Positions 49,868 through 58,355 of a DNA stretch of 59,173 nt are shown here, piece after piece. The stretch is from Burkholderiales bacterium (lineage in GTDB: Bacteria > Pseudomonadota > Gammaproteobacteria > Burkholderiales > Burkholderiaceae_C), in NCBI GenBank assembly GCA_028868825.1, contig JAGWTU010000033.1, positions 1-59,173 of the forward strand. Direction: 5' to 3'. The position numbers and the translations under genes are program-made. The notes below the pieces were generated by a model. That model had not been told where the DNA came from, did no database searches, and saw only the letters and a program-made list of their open reading frames with translations. How positions within the stretch are numbered: the stretch's first letter is position 1; each line of letters starts with the position of its first letter.

Positions 49868-50311
49868 CTAGCGCTGACGGCGCGCCGCGGCTTCGGCGCG
49901 CAGCGCCTCGCGCTCGAAGCGGTTGTCGCGGTAGGCGTCGCCGCCGCGCAGCGCCGCCCAGGCGCCGGCCGCGAAATAGGCGGGGACGAACAGCGGACCC
50001 CAGCGCTCGTACTGGCGCACATGGACCCGCTCGTGCTCGCTCAGCGCGTCGAGCCAAGCGGCGCTGCAGCCGAGCACGACATGGCCCAGCGTCATCGCGC
50101 GCAGACCATGGCGGCCGTCCTCGATCCAGCGGCCGAGCGTGCCGCCGGCCACCTCGATGGCGCCGTCGCGCCGCCGCCAGCGCGCGCCGCAGGTCCAGGC
50201 GAGCGCGCCCAGCAGCAGCCCCAGCAAGGTCCAGGGTCCGGCCCAGAGGCGGCGCCAGATCGCGTTCACGGCGGCGGCGCCGCGCGTTGCGGCACGAGGT
50301 CCGGGCGGCAT
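49868..50311 (-). CDS. Conserved hypothetical membrane-associated protein
   Basis: I recall similar Burkholderiales proteins but no function. ATG 50311 gives 147 aa; GTG 50269 (VNAIWRRLW) gives 133 aa and may be the true start. One hydrophobic segment (GPWTLLGLLLGALAWTCGARW) is near the N-terminus. GLRAMTLGHVVLGCSAAWLDALSEHERVHVRQYERWGPLFVPAYF carries HERVH, an HExxH-like sequence, plus further Glu/Tyr. It could be a vestigial zinc site. It is convergent with the amidohydrolase gene. Confidence 0.65.
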   Translation of the reverse strand: MPPGPRAATRGAAAVNAIWRRLWAGPWTLLGLLLGALAWTCGARWRRRDGAIEVAGGTLGRWIEDGRHGLRAMTLGHVVLGCSAAWLDALSEHERVHVRQYERWGPLFVPAYFAAGAWAALRGGDAYRDNRFEREALRAEAAARRQR

Positions 50312-50420
50312 GGCGCGTCGATAGGGCTGGCCTGCGGGTCGGGATTGCGATGGCGCATTCTGATCGACCGCAGCGGCAGTGGTCCAATGACGGCTCCACC
50401 ACTGCCGACACCGCCGCACC

Positions 50421-51002
50421 ATGAGCAACCGCCTGACCCAGATCGCAACCCGCACCGGCGACGACGGCAGCACCGGCCTGGGCGACGGCAGCCGGGTGCC
50501 GAAGAACCACCTGCGGGTGGCGGCGATGGGCGATGTCGACGAGCTGAATTCGAACCTCGGCCTGCTGCTGGCCGAGCCGTTGCCGATCGATGTGCGCGAA
50601 CTGCTGGTGGCGATCCAGCACGAGCTGTTCAATCTCGGCGGCGAGTTGTCGATCCCGGGCTACGAGCTGTTGAAGGCGACCGCGGTCGCGCAACTCGACG
50701 CCGCGCTGGCGCAGTACAACGCGACGCTGCCGCGACTGCAGGAATTCATCCTGCCGGCCGGGACGCGGGCGACCGCGATCGCCCATGTCTGCCGCACCGT
50801 CGCGCGCCGGGCTGAGCGCGCCGTCGTCGCGCTGGCGGCCACCGAGCCCGTCAACGAGGCACCGCGGCAATACCTGAACCGGCTCTCGGACCTGATGTTC
50901 GTGCTCGCCCGCGTCCTCAACCGCGCCAGCGAATGCGGCGGCAGCGGCGACGACGTCTATTGGCGCAGCGAGAAGCTGGCGCGCGCGGCCGAGGATCAGT
51001 AG
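50421..51002 (+). CDS. Cob(I)yrinic acid a,c-diamide/cobalamin adenosyltransferase (PduO type)
   Basis: This enzyme adenosylates cob(I)alamin to make coenzyme B12. The 193-aa product has the PduO signature IATRTGDDGSTGLGDGSRVPKNHLRVAAMGDVDELNSNLG for ATP binding. QHELFNLGGELSIPG and FILPAGTRATAIAHVCRTVARRAER follow, and the C-terminus is YLNRLSDLMFVLARVLNR. The family core is complete. It overlaps the convergent small gene by seven bases. No other B12 gene is nearby. Confidence 0.95.
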   Translation: MSNRLTQIATRTGDDGSTGLGDGSRVPKNHLRVAAMGDVDELNSNLGLLLAEPLPIDVRELLVAIQHELFNLGGELSIPGYELLKATAVAQLDAALAQYNATLPRLQEFILPAGTRATAIAHVCRTVARRAERAVVALAATEPVNEAPRQYLNRLSDLMFVLARVLNRASECGGSGDDVYWRSEKLARAAEDQ

Positions 51003-51307
51003 CTGATCGCGCCGCCGGCGACGTCGACGCGCACCAGCGGCCGGCCGAGCGCGGCCAGCGTCGCGCGCGCGAACTCGGCCGCCCAGTCGGCGTCACCGGC
51101 GAAGCGCGGTGCGCCGACGGTCATGGCCAGCGCCATCACCTTGTCGGCGGTGAGCACCTTGCCGCTGCTGCGCAGCGGCTCGCAATCGTTGGCGACGAAC
51201 TGTTCGTCGAGCCAGCGCCGCGCGGCGTCGGCAGCCCAACCCGGCCCGGCCGCTGCCAGCGTGTATTCCTGGCCCGGACCGAAAACGACGATGACCTGCG
51301 ATCTCAT
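50996..51307 (-). CDS. Small conserved hypothetical protein
   Basis: The 103-aa product from ATG 51307 reads MRSQVIVVFGPGQEYTLAAA, then ARRWLDEQFVANDCEPLRSSGKVLTADKVMALA and ends RVDVAGGAISY. It has no signal or membrane segment. The pattern looks like a compact alpha/beta protein and I believe it is conserved in Burkholderiales, but I assign no function. Its 3' end overlaps the adenosyltransferase gene on the opposite strand by seven bases. Confidence 0.65.
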   Translation of the reverse strand: MRSQVIVVFGPGQEYTLAAAGPGWAADAARRWLDEQFVANDCEPLRSSGKVLTADKVMALAMTVGAPRFAGDADWAAEFARATLAALGRPLVRVDVAGGAISY

Positions 51308-51421
51308 GGCGGCGACCTCCGCGCTCAGCATAACCGGGCCCCGCGCGCCGTGAGCTGTGCGCGATCAAGAGCCGCTTGCGGCAAACTCCGGCCCGGTTCG
51401 ACAGGCCCGGAGGAGACGTCG

Positions 51422-54223
51422 ATGATCGCAAGCCGCCTGCGGCGCGCCGCGGGCGTTGCCGCCCTGTTGCTGGCCTGCGCCCTGCCGCCCGCTGCGGCGC
51501 AGGTGATGGCCGACCCCTGGCAGTCCTGGGCAAGCGCCGACAGCGCGCATTTCCGCGTCCACTACCGCAGCGCCCTGCGCGCCCAGGCCGAGGCCGTCGC
51601 CGGCGCCGCCGAGCGCGTCTGGCCGCTCGTCACCGCTCGGCTGCAATGGCAGCCGGCGGCGCGCACCGAGATCGTCGTCTACACCGAGGCCGACCTCGCC
51701 AACGGCAATGCGACGCCGCTGCCGTACAACCAGATCGGCGTCTATCTCGCGCCGCCCGACGACGGCGAACTGCTCGACGACAGCGCCTGGCTCGACCTGC
51801 TGCTGCGCCACGAGTTCACGCATGTCGTGCAGTTCGACGAGGTGCGCGGTGCGCCGCGCTGGGTGCAGGCGGTGTTCGGGCGCTGGCCCTGGTTCTTGCC
51901 GAACCTGCTGCAGCCGGGCTGGGCGGTCGAAGGGTTGGCGGTGACGGGCGAAGGCGAGGCCGCGGCCGGCGAGGGCCGGCTGCGCGGCCCGATGTTCGAG
52001 GCCTGGTTGCGCGCCGAACGCCGCCGCGGCTTCATCGGCCTGGCCGAGCTCAACGCCGACGGCCGCGCGCTGCCCGTCGCCAAGCAATATCTGTACGGCG
52101 CTTATTTCTACGATTTCCTCGCCCGCCGCTACGGCGCCGACAAGATCCCCGCCTGGGTCGCGAACTACAGCGGCAACCTGCTGCCGCGCCTGTACAGCAA
52201 CCCGCTGCCGCTGACCGGCAAGACGATGGACGCGCTGTGGCAAGAGTTCCTCGCCGATCTCGCCCGCCAGGTCGATGAACGCGGCGGTGCGCCGCAGCCC
52301 GAGGCCATCGGCGCGCGCCTGCTCGGTCCGGTCTTCGACATCCCCGCGGTCGTCGCGCTGCCCGGCGGCGAGTTGCTCGCCATCGTCGACGACGGCTGGC
52401 AGGCGCGGCGCATCGTGCGCATCGCCGCCGACGGCAGCCGCCACGACGGCCCGCGTGTCGGCCCCGCGGCGCGATTGACGGCGAATGCGGCGGGCGCCGT
52501 GCTCGTCACCCAGCCCGACCTGTGCGACATGACCTATCTGGCCTACGACGTCTACCGGCTCGACGGCGATCGCCTCGTCCAGCTCAGCACCTGCGCCCAT
52601 CTGCGGCGCGCGATCCAGCTCGGCGCCGAGGTGCTGGCGCTGCAGCTCGACGCCGGCGCCACCCGGCTCGTGCGGCTCGAGGCCGGCGGCGCGGTGACGC
52701 CGCTGTTTACGCCGCCGCCGGGCACCGACCTGATCGATCTCGAGGCCGCCGGAGCGGGCCGCCGCATCGCGCTCATCAGTCATCGCGCGGCCGACTGGCA
52801 GCTGATCGAGATCGACCTCGACCACCCCGACGACGCGCCGCGCACGCTGGTGCAGCGCGCGGCGCCGCTGATGTCGCTGCGCCGCGGTCGCGACGGCCTC
52901 GAGTTCATTGCCGCGGTCGACAACCGGCTCGAGGTCTGGCGCCTTGCCGGTGACTCGATCCAGCGGCTGACGCGCAGCGACACCGCCGTCGTCGACCACG
53001 GCGGCAGCGCTGCCGACGGCAGTCTGGCGACGGTGGCGATCGATGGCGGCGGCTACGCGCTGCATCGCCTGCCCGCCGCGCGGCCGCTGCAGACCTTGCC
53101 TGCCGATGCCGGCGCGCCCGCACCCGTTGCGGCGGTGCCCGTCGATGACGCCGGTGTGCTCGGCCCGGCGCGACCCTATGCCGCCTGGCGCAGCGTCTAC
53201 CCGCGCGCCTGGTTGCCGGCCGTGACGCTGGACCGCGGCCTGCGCGCCTGGGGCGCGACGACCTACGGCGCCGACGCGCTCGGATGGCACCAGTACGCGG
53301 CGACGGCGCAATGGGAGACGCAGACGCGGCAATGGCTGGGCAGCGCCGAATACCTGTTCTGGCAGACCGCGGGCCTGTCGTTGAGCCGCACCCTGTCGAC
53401 GCTGACGCTCGACGGCGATCGCCCCGTCGTCGTCGACCAGCGCACGCAGGCCCAGGGCATCGCGGTGCTGCCGCTGGACCGCATCGAGCGCCGCATCCAT
53501 CTCGGCGCCGGCGCGGCCATCGACCGCACGCTGCGCACCGACCGCGGCGCCGGCACCGTGACGCGGCTGCAGGACCAGCGCCTGCTCGCGCTGCTCGCGC
53601 AAGTCGACAGCAGCATGGGCAACTGGTACTCGGAAGGCCCGAACCGGGGCCTCAGCGCGAGCCTGCAATACGAGACCTACCGCCCGTTCGCCGGCGCCGA
53701 CCCGGCGCGCTACGACGGTGCCGTCACCCGCGCCGACCTGCGCGGCTACCTGCCTCTGGGCCACAGCGTACTCGCGCTGCGCGCGACCGAGGTGCGCGCC
53801 AGCGGCCGCACGGCGCCGTTCCAGCTCGGCGGCGCCAGCGACCCGCTGCTGCAGCTCGGCCCGGTGCTCGACAGCCGCACGCTCGCGCTGCGCGGCTACG
53901 ACGGCAACGAAGCGGTTTTGCGCGGCGCGAACGCGGCCGTCGCGAGCGTCGAATGGCGCACGCCGCTGGCCGACATCGATCGCCATGCGATGGTGCCGGC
54001 GTTCGGCATAGCCCGCCTCTCGGCGGCCGCCTACTTCGACGTCGGTGGCGCCTGGAACCAGGGCCATGGCCCCGAGCGCTGGCATCGCGGCATCGGCTTC
54101 GAGCTGCTGGGCGAGGTCAAGGTCGCCTACGCGCTGCCGCTGTTGCTGCGCCTGGGCATCGCGCAGGGTCTGGACGCACCGCGCGGCACGCGCGGCTATC
54201 TGACGCTGGGGCGCTCGTTCTAG
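51422..54223 (+). CDS. Large secreted HExxH protein with propeller-like and beta-barrel-like regions
   Basis: The 933-aa product starts with a signal peptide (AAGVAALLLACALPPAAAQ). Residues about 30-290 form a gluzincin-like domain. It has LLLRHEFTHVVQFDEVRG, an HExxH zinc motif near residue 136, and QPGWAVEGLAVTGEGE, which offers a downstream Glu ligand. Residues about 300-560 carry repeated beta strands suggesting a propeller. The C-terminal third has YLPLGHSVLALRATEVRASG, FQLGGASDPLLQLG and LRGYDGNEAVLRGANAAV and ends GYLTLGRSF, like Omp85-type surface-antigen barrels with a terminal Phe. An outer-membrane-anchored peptidase is the likely reading. Confidence 0.8.
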   Translation: MIASRLRRAAGVAALLLACALPPAAAQVMADPWQSWASADSAHFRVHYRSALRAQAEAVAGAAERVWPLVTARLQWQPAARTEIVVYTEADLANGNATPLPYNQIGVYLAPPDDGELLDDSAWLDLLLRHEFTHVVQFDEVRGAPRWVQAVFGRWPWFLPNLLQPGWAVEGLAVTGEGEAAAGEGRLRGPMFEAWLRAERRRGFIGLAELNADGRALPVAKQYLYGAYFYDFLARRYGADKIPAWVANYSGNLLPRLYSNPLPLTGKTMDALWQEFLADLARQVDERGGAPQPEAIGARLLGPVFDIPAVVALPGGELLAIVDDGWQARRIVRIAADGSRHDGPRVGPAARLTANAAGAVLVTQPDLCDMTYLAYDVYRLDGDRLVQLSTCAHLRRAIQLGAEVLALQLDAGATRLVRLEAGGAVTPLFTPPPGTDLIDLEAAGAGRRIALISHRAADWQLIEIDLDHPDDAPRTLVQRAAPLMSLRRGRDGLEFIAAVDNRLEVWRLAGDSIQRLTRSDTAVVDHGGSAADGSLATVAIDGGGYALHRLPAARPLQTLPADAGAPAPVAAVPVDDAGVLGPARPYAAWRSVYPRAWLPAVTLDRGLRAWGATTYGADALGWHQYAATAQWETQTRQWLGSAEYLFWQTAGLSLSRTLSTLTLDGDRPVVVDQRTQAQGIAVLPLDRIERRIHLGAGAAIDRTLRTDRGAGTVTRLQDQRLLALLAQVDSSMGNWYSEGPNRGLSASLQYETYRPFAGADPARYDGAVTRADLRGYLPLGHSVLALRATEVRASGRTAPFQLGGASDPLLQLGPVLDSRTLALRGYDGNEAVLRGANAAVASVEWRTPLADIDRHAMVPAFGIARLSAAAYFDVGGAWNQGHGPERWHRGIGFELLGEVKVAYALPLLLRLGIAQGLDAPRGTRGYLTLGRSF

Positions 54224-54270
54224 TCAGTGCGGGGCGCGGCTTCAGCACCCGCGTCGCATGCGGCGCGGCT

Positions 54271-55389
54271 TCAGCGAGCGCGCCGCGTCCGTACGTCCTG
54301 CGCCAGCCGGTCGAGCAGCCCCACCGTGTCGTCCCAGGCGATGCAGGCGTCGGTGATGCTCTGGCCATAGACGAGCTGCGCCGGATCGTCCTTGCCGGGC
54401 GTGAACTTCTGCGCTCCGTCGTGCAGGTGGCTCTCGACCATGACGCCGAAGATGCAGCGGCTGCCGACGGCGATCTGCGCGCCGACGTCCTTCATCACCT
54501 CGATCTGGCGCTGATGCTGCTTCGAGCTGTTGGCGTGGCTGGCGTCGATCATCAGCCGGCAGGGCAGCTTCGCGGCCTCGACCTCGCGGCAGGCGGCGGC
54601 GACGCTGGCGGCGTCGTAGTTCGGCGCCTTGCCGCCGCGCAGGATGACGTGGCAATCCTTGTTGCCGCGCGTCTCGACGATCGCGACATGGCCGTTCTTG
54701 TGCACCGAGAGGAAATGATGCGGCCGCGCCGCGGCCTGGATGGCGTCGGTGGCGATCTTGATGTTGCCGTCGGTGCCGTTCTTGAAACCGACCGGCGCCG
54801 AGAGGCCCGACGCCAGTTCGCGGTGCACCTGGCTCTCGGTCGTGCGCGCGCCGATCGCGCCCCAGGCGATCATGTCGCCGATGTACTGCGGACTGATGAC
54901 GTCGAGGAACTCGCTGCCGGCGGGCACGCCGAGGCGGTTGATGTCGACGAGCAGCTGGCGCGCGATGCGCAGCCCCTCGTGGATGCGGTAGCTCTCGTCG
55001 AGGTAGGGGTCGTTGATCAAGCCCTTCCAGCCCACCGTCGTGCGCGGCTTCTCGAAGTACACGCGCATCACGATCTCGAGCTCGCCCTGGTGCCGTTCGC
55101 GTTCCAACTTGAGCCGGCGCGCGTACTCCAGCGCCGCCGCCGGATCGTGGATAGAGCAGGGTCCGACGACGACGAGCACGCGGTCGTCGCTGCCGGCCAT
55201 GATGTCGCGGATGCGGCGCCGCGTGTCGGCGATCAAGGTCTCGATCGGCGTGCCGGCGATGGGAAAGAAGCGGATCAGGTGCTCGGGCGGCGGCAGCGGC
55301 GTGACATCGCGGATGCGCTGGTCGTCGGTCTGGCTCGTCTTCTCGCTCAGGGCGTACCAGCCCTCGGCGCTGGCGGGCTTGGAGTTCAT
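54271..55389 (-). CDS. aroG: Class I DAHP synthase (AroG/AroF type)
   Basis: This enzyme condenses PEP and erythrose-4-phosphate, the first step of aromatic amino acid synthesis. The 372-aa product has VLVVVGPCSIHDPAAALEYARRL, VYFEKPRTTVGWKGLINDP, VGFKNGTDGNIKIATDAI, LSVHKNGHVAIVETRGN and MIDASHANSSKQHQRQ. The metal-binding Cys, His and Glu regions are intact. A leader peptide gene with five Phe codons and an attenuator terminator lie just upstream, so control by charged tRNA-Phe is predicted, beyond any allosteric feedback. Confidence 0.97.
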   Translation of the reverse strand: MNSKPASAEGWYALSEKTSQTDDQRIRDVTPLPPPEHLIRFFPIAGTPIETLIADTRRRIRDIMAGSDDRVLVVVGPCSIHDPAAALEYARRLKLERERHQGELEIVMRVYFEKPRTTVGWKGLINDPYLDESYRIHEGLRIARQLLVDINRLGVPAGSEFLDVISPQYIGDMIAWGAIGARTTESQVHRELASGLSAPVGFKNGTDGNIKIATDAIQAAARPHHFLSVHKNGHVAIVETRGNKDCHVILRGGKAPNYDAASVAAACREVEAAKLPCRLMIDASHANSSKQHQRQIEVMKDVGAQIAVGSRCIFGVMVESHLHDGAQKFTPGKDDPAQLVYGQSITDACIAWDDTVGLLDRLAQDVRTRRAR

Positions 55390-55434
55390 CGCGGGTCCTT
55401 TCGAAGTGTTCTGATCGGCTGCCTGAAAAGCAAA

Positions 55435-55459
55435 AAACCGCCGGGGTGACCGGCGGTTT
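55435..55459 (-). terminator. Attenuator terminator of aroG
   Basis: On the minus strand AAACCGCCGG (55459-55450), loop TCACC and CCGGCGGTTT (55444-55435) form a 10-bp stem, with the U-tract ending near 55432. It lies between the leader peptide and aroG. Upstream segments 55512-55517 (ACCGCC) and 55505-55510 (GGCGGT) can form the alternative pairings. Confidence 0.85.
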
Positions 55460-55485
55460 CGGTGGGCATGTGCGCTGTCTTCGGT

Positions 55486-55563
55486 TTACGCGTCTGCCTC
55501 TCCGACCGCCGGGCGGTGCGAGAACCAGAAGCTTGCAAAAAAGAAATGCGAAGCGCGTTGCAT
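55486..55563 (-). CDS. aroG leader peptide, Phe-rich (attenuator)
   Basis: A 25-codon gene reads MQRASHFFFASFWFSHRPAV followed by GEADA. It has three consecutive Phe codons and then Phe-Trp-Phe. It stops 26 nt before the terminator stem. A ribosome stalled on the Phe codons (55522-55545) would cover segment A (55512-55517), leaving segment B (55505-55510) free to pair with C (55450-55459) and block the terminator. With plentiful Phe-tRNA the A:B and C:D hairpins form and transcription stops. The layout matches the classical pheA-type attenuators; the product itself has no other role. Confidence 0.8.
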   Translation of the reverse strand: MQRASHFFFASFWFSHRPAVGEADA

Positions 55564-55607
55564 ACGGGGCGAACTCTAGCACGCCGCGCTTCGAGCCCCG
55601 CTGGCGC

Positions 55608-56822
55608 TCAGTAGCTCTGCGCCGCGAATCCGGCGCTCTGCAGGGCAGCAACGACGGCCGCGACATGCGCCTGGTTGCGCGTCTGCAGCACGAGCTCGAC
55701 CTCGACGTTCTGCGCCGCGAGCGTGCTGAACGCGCGCTGATGGTGCACCTCGTCGATGTTCGCGCCGGCCTCGGCGACGATGGTCGTGATGCGCGCCAGC
55801 ACGCCCGGCGTGTCGCGCGCGCCGACGCGGATGCGCGCCAGCCGCCCGGCGCGCGCCATGCCGCGCTCGATCAGCGCCGACAGCAGCATCGGATCGATGT
55901 TGCCGCCGCACAGCACGAGACCGACCTTGCGCCCGGCGTAGCGCGCCGGCTCCTTGAGCATCGCCGCCAGTCCCGCAGCGCCGGCGCCCTCGACCAGCGT
56001 CTTCTCGATCTCGAGCAGCATCAGCACCGCCTGCTCGATGTCGCCCTCGTCGACGAGGACGAGGTCGTCGACGAGGCGGCCGATGATCTCGCGCGTGATG
56101 CGCCCCGGCTGGCCGACGGCGATGCCCTCGGCGATCGTCCCCGTGCCCTGCGGATGCGACGTGCCCTTGACGGCGTTGACCATCGCCGGGAAACGCGCCG
56201 TCTGCACGCCGATGATGCGGATGCCGGGCCGGATCGCGCGTGCCGCGGTCGCGATGCCCGATATCAGGCCGCCGCCGCCGACGGCGATGACGAGCGTGTC
56301 GATCGTCGGCTGCGCGCGCAGCATCTCGAGGCCTATCGTGCCCTGGCCGGCGATGACGAGCGGGTCGTCGAAGGGGTGGACGAAGGTCAGTCCCTGCGCT
56401 GCAGCGAGGCGCAGCGCCTCGTCGCGTGCCTCGTCGAAGGTCTCGCCGTGCAGCACGACCTCGGCCGCGAAGCCGCGCGTGCGCTCGACCTTGACCATCG
56501 GTGTCGTCACCGGCATCACGATCACCGCGCGCAGCCCCAGGCGCTGCGCATGGTGCGCGACGCCCTGGGCATGGTTGCCGGCCGATGCGGCGATGACGCC
56601 CTTCACCGGCTCCCCCGCGGCGACCATCGCGGCCAGCTTGTTGAGCGCGCCGCGCTCCTTGAACGAGGCCGTGAACTGCAGGTTCTCGAACTTCAGGAAG
56701 ACCTGCGCGCCGACGATCTCCGACAGCGTGCGGCTCTCGACGCAGGGCGTGTCGAGCACCTGGCCGGCGATGCGTTGCGCCGCCGCCTCGATGTCGGCAA
56801 CGCTGACCGCCTCTACGGTCAA
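55608..56822 (-). CDS. ilvA: Threonine ammonia-lyase (threonine dehydratase)
   Basis: This PLP enzyme deaminates threonine to 2-oxobutyrate. The 404-aa product has the PLP lysine in FKFENLQ ... TASFKERGALNKL, then ASAGNHAQGVAHHAQRLG and the Gly loop VIAVGGGGLISGIA. The C-terminal ACT-like domain (VGARDTPGVLARITTIVAEAGANIDEVHHQRAF) is short, placing it with the TdcB-like/short IlvA group. The start is TTG 56822, supported by GGAGG eight bases upstream and an overlap with the tldD stop. No ilv genes are adjacent, so a biosynthetic or degradative role is open. Confidence 0.93.
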   Translation of the reverse strand: MTVEAVSVADIEAAAQRIAGQVLDTPCVESRTLSEIVGAQVFLKFENLQFTASFKERGALNKLAAMVAAGEPVKGVIAASAGNHAQGVAHHAQRLGLRAVIVMPVTTPMVKVERTRGFAAEVVLHGETFDEARDEALRLAAAQGLTFVHPFDDPLVIAGQGTIGLEMLRAQPTIDTLVIAVGGGGLISGIATAARAIRPGIRIIGVQTARFPAMVNAVKGTSHPQGTGTIAEGIAVGQPGRITREIIGRLVDDLVLVDEGDIEQAVLMLLEIEKTLVEGAGAAGLAAMLKEPARYAGRKVGLVLCGGNIDPMLLSALIERGMARAGRLARIRVGARDTPGVLARITTIVAEAGANIDEVHHQRAFSTLAAQNVEVELVLQTRNQAHVAAVVAALQSAGFAAQSY

Positions 56823-58294
56823 GCGGTCCCTCCGACCGTCAGCTTCTCGATGCGCAGCGTCGGCTGGCCGACGCCCACCGGCACGCTCTGCCCTTCCTTG
56901 CCGCAGACACCGACGCCGGTGTCGAGCTGCAGGTCGTTGCCTATCATGCTGACGCGGGTCATCGCCTCGGGGCCGTTGCCGACGATGGTCGCGCCCTTGA
57001 CGGGATAGAGGATCTTGCCGTGCTCGACCCAGAAGGCCTCGCTCGCGGAGAACACGAACTTGCCGCTCGTGATGTCGACCTGGCCGCCGCCGAAATTCGT
57101 CGCGTACAGGCCGCGCTTGATGCTGCCGACGATCTCGTCGCGCGTGCGCGTGCCGGCCAGCATGTAGGTGTTGGTCATGCGCGGCATCGGCAGGTTGGCG
57201 TAGCTCTCGCGGCGGCCGTTGCCGGTGGGCTGCACGCCCATCAGCCGCGCGTTCAGGCTGTCTTGCATGTAGCCGCGCAGGATGCCGTCCTCGATCAGCA
57301 CGTTGCGCTGCGTCGCATGGCCCTCGTCGTCGACGTTGAGCGAGCCGCGGCGGTCGGGCAGCGTGCCGTCGTCGAGCACGGTCACGCCCTTGGCGGCGAC
57401 GCGCTGGCCGATGCGGCCGCTGAAGGTCGAACTGCCCTTGCGGTTGAAGTCGCCCTCCAGGCCATGGCCGACGGCTTCGTGCAGCAGCACGCCGGGCCAG
57501 CCGGGGCCGAGCACGACCGTCATCTCGCCGGCCGGCACGGGCCGGCTCTCGAGATTCGTCAGCGCCGCGTTCACCGCATGGTCGACATAGCTTTCGATCA
57601 CCGCGTCCTGGAAATAGCCGAGGCCGAAGCGGCCGCCGCCGCCGCCGCTGCCGACCTCGCGCCGCAGCTCGCCGGCGACGGTCTGCTCGGCGATCACGGT
57701 GACGTTCATGCGCACGAGCGGGCGCACATCGGCGGCGCGCGTGCCGTCGGCGCGGGCGACGAGCACGACGTCGTATTCGGCGCCCAGGCTGGCCATCACC
57801 TGGACGATGCGCGGATCCTTGGCGCGCGCCAGCTTCTCGACCTTTTCGAGCAGCGCGACCTTCTGCGCGCTGTCCAGCGTCGCGATCGGGTCGGTCGGCG
57901 CGTAGAGCACGCGGCTGGGCGCGATGCGCGGCTTGCCGGGCACGCGCACGCGCCGGTTCTGGCCGGCGGCGGCGATCGTGCGCACGGTGCGCGCGGCGTC
58001 GAGCAGCGATTCGACGCTGAGGTCGTCGGAATAGGCGAAGGCGGTCTTCTCGCCGGCGACGGCGCGCACGCCCACGCCCTGGTCGATGCTGAAGCTGCCG
58101 CTCTTGACGATGCCCTCCTCGAGGCTCCAGCCCTCGTGGCGCGTCGTCTGGAAATAGAGGTCGGCGTCGTCGACGCGGTGCTCGCGTATCGTCGCCAGCG
58201 CCTGCGCGATCGAGGCTTCGGACAGACCGAAGGGTTCGATCATCAGCGCCTGCGCGATGGCCAGGCGTTCGATCGTGGGTTCGCGTTGGATCAT
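56819..58294 (-). CDS. tldD: TldD metalloprotease
   Basis: TldD pairs with TldE/PmbA in a zinc protease that degrades unfolded peptides and matures some RiPPs such as microcin B17. The 491-aa product has VDDADLYFQTTRHEGWSLEEGIVKSG. The metal motif is GVLLHEAVGHGLEGDFNRKGSS (HExxxH). FSGRIGQRVAAKGVTVLDDG and SYANLPMPRMTNTYMLAG follow. ATG 58294 begins MIQREPTIERLA; upstream residues are not family-like. pmbA is not in the window. It overlaps ilvA by four bases. Confidence 0.96.
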   Translation of the reverse strand: MIQREPTIERLAIAQALMIEPFGLSEASIAQALATIREHRVDDADLYFQTTRHEGWSLEEGIVKSGSFSIDQGVGVRAVAGEKTAFAYSDDLSVESLLDAARTVRTIAAAGQNRRVRVPGKPRIAPSRVLYAPTDPIATLDSAQKVALLEKVEKLARAKDPRIVQVMASLGAEYDVVLVARADGTRAADVRPLVRMNVTVIAEQTVAGELRREVGSGGGGGRFGLGYFQDAVIESYVDHAVNAALTNLESRPVPAGEMTVVLGPGWPGVLLHEAVGHGLEGDFNRKGSSTFSGRIGQRVAAKGVTVLDDGTLPDRRGSLNVDDEGHATQRNVLIEDGILRGYMQDSLNARLMGVQPTGNGRRESYANLPMPRMTNTYMLAGTRTRDEIVGSIKRGLYATNFGGGQVDITSGKFVFSASEAFWVEHGKILYPVKGATIVGNGPEAMTRVSMIGNDLQLDTGVGVCGKEGQSVPVGVGQPTLRIEKLTVGGTA

Positions 58295-58355
58295 CGGTCT
58301 TGCTCGGCTGCGCCTTCGAAGGGCGGGATTGTAGGAGCCGGGCGTCATCGGCGTG

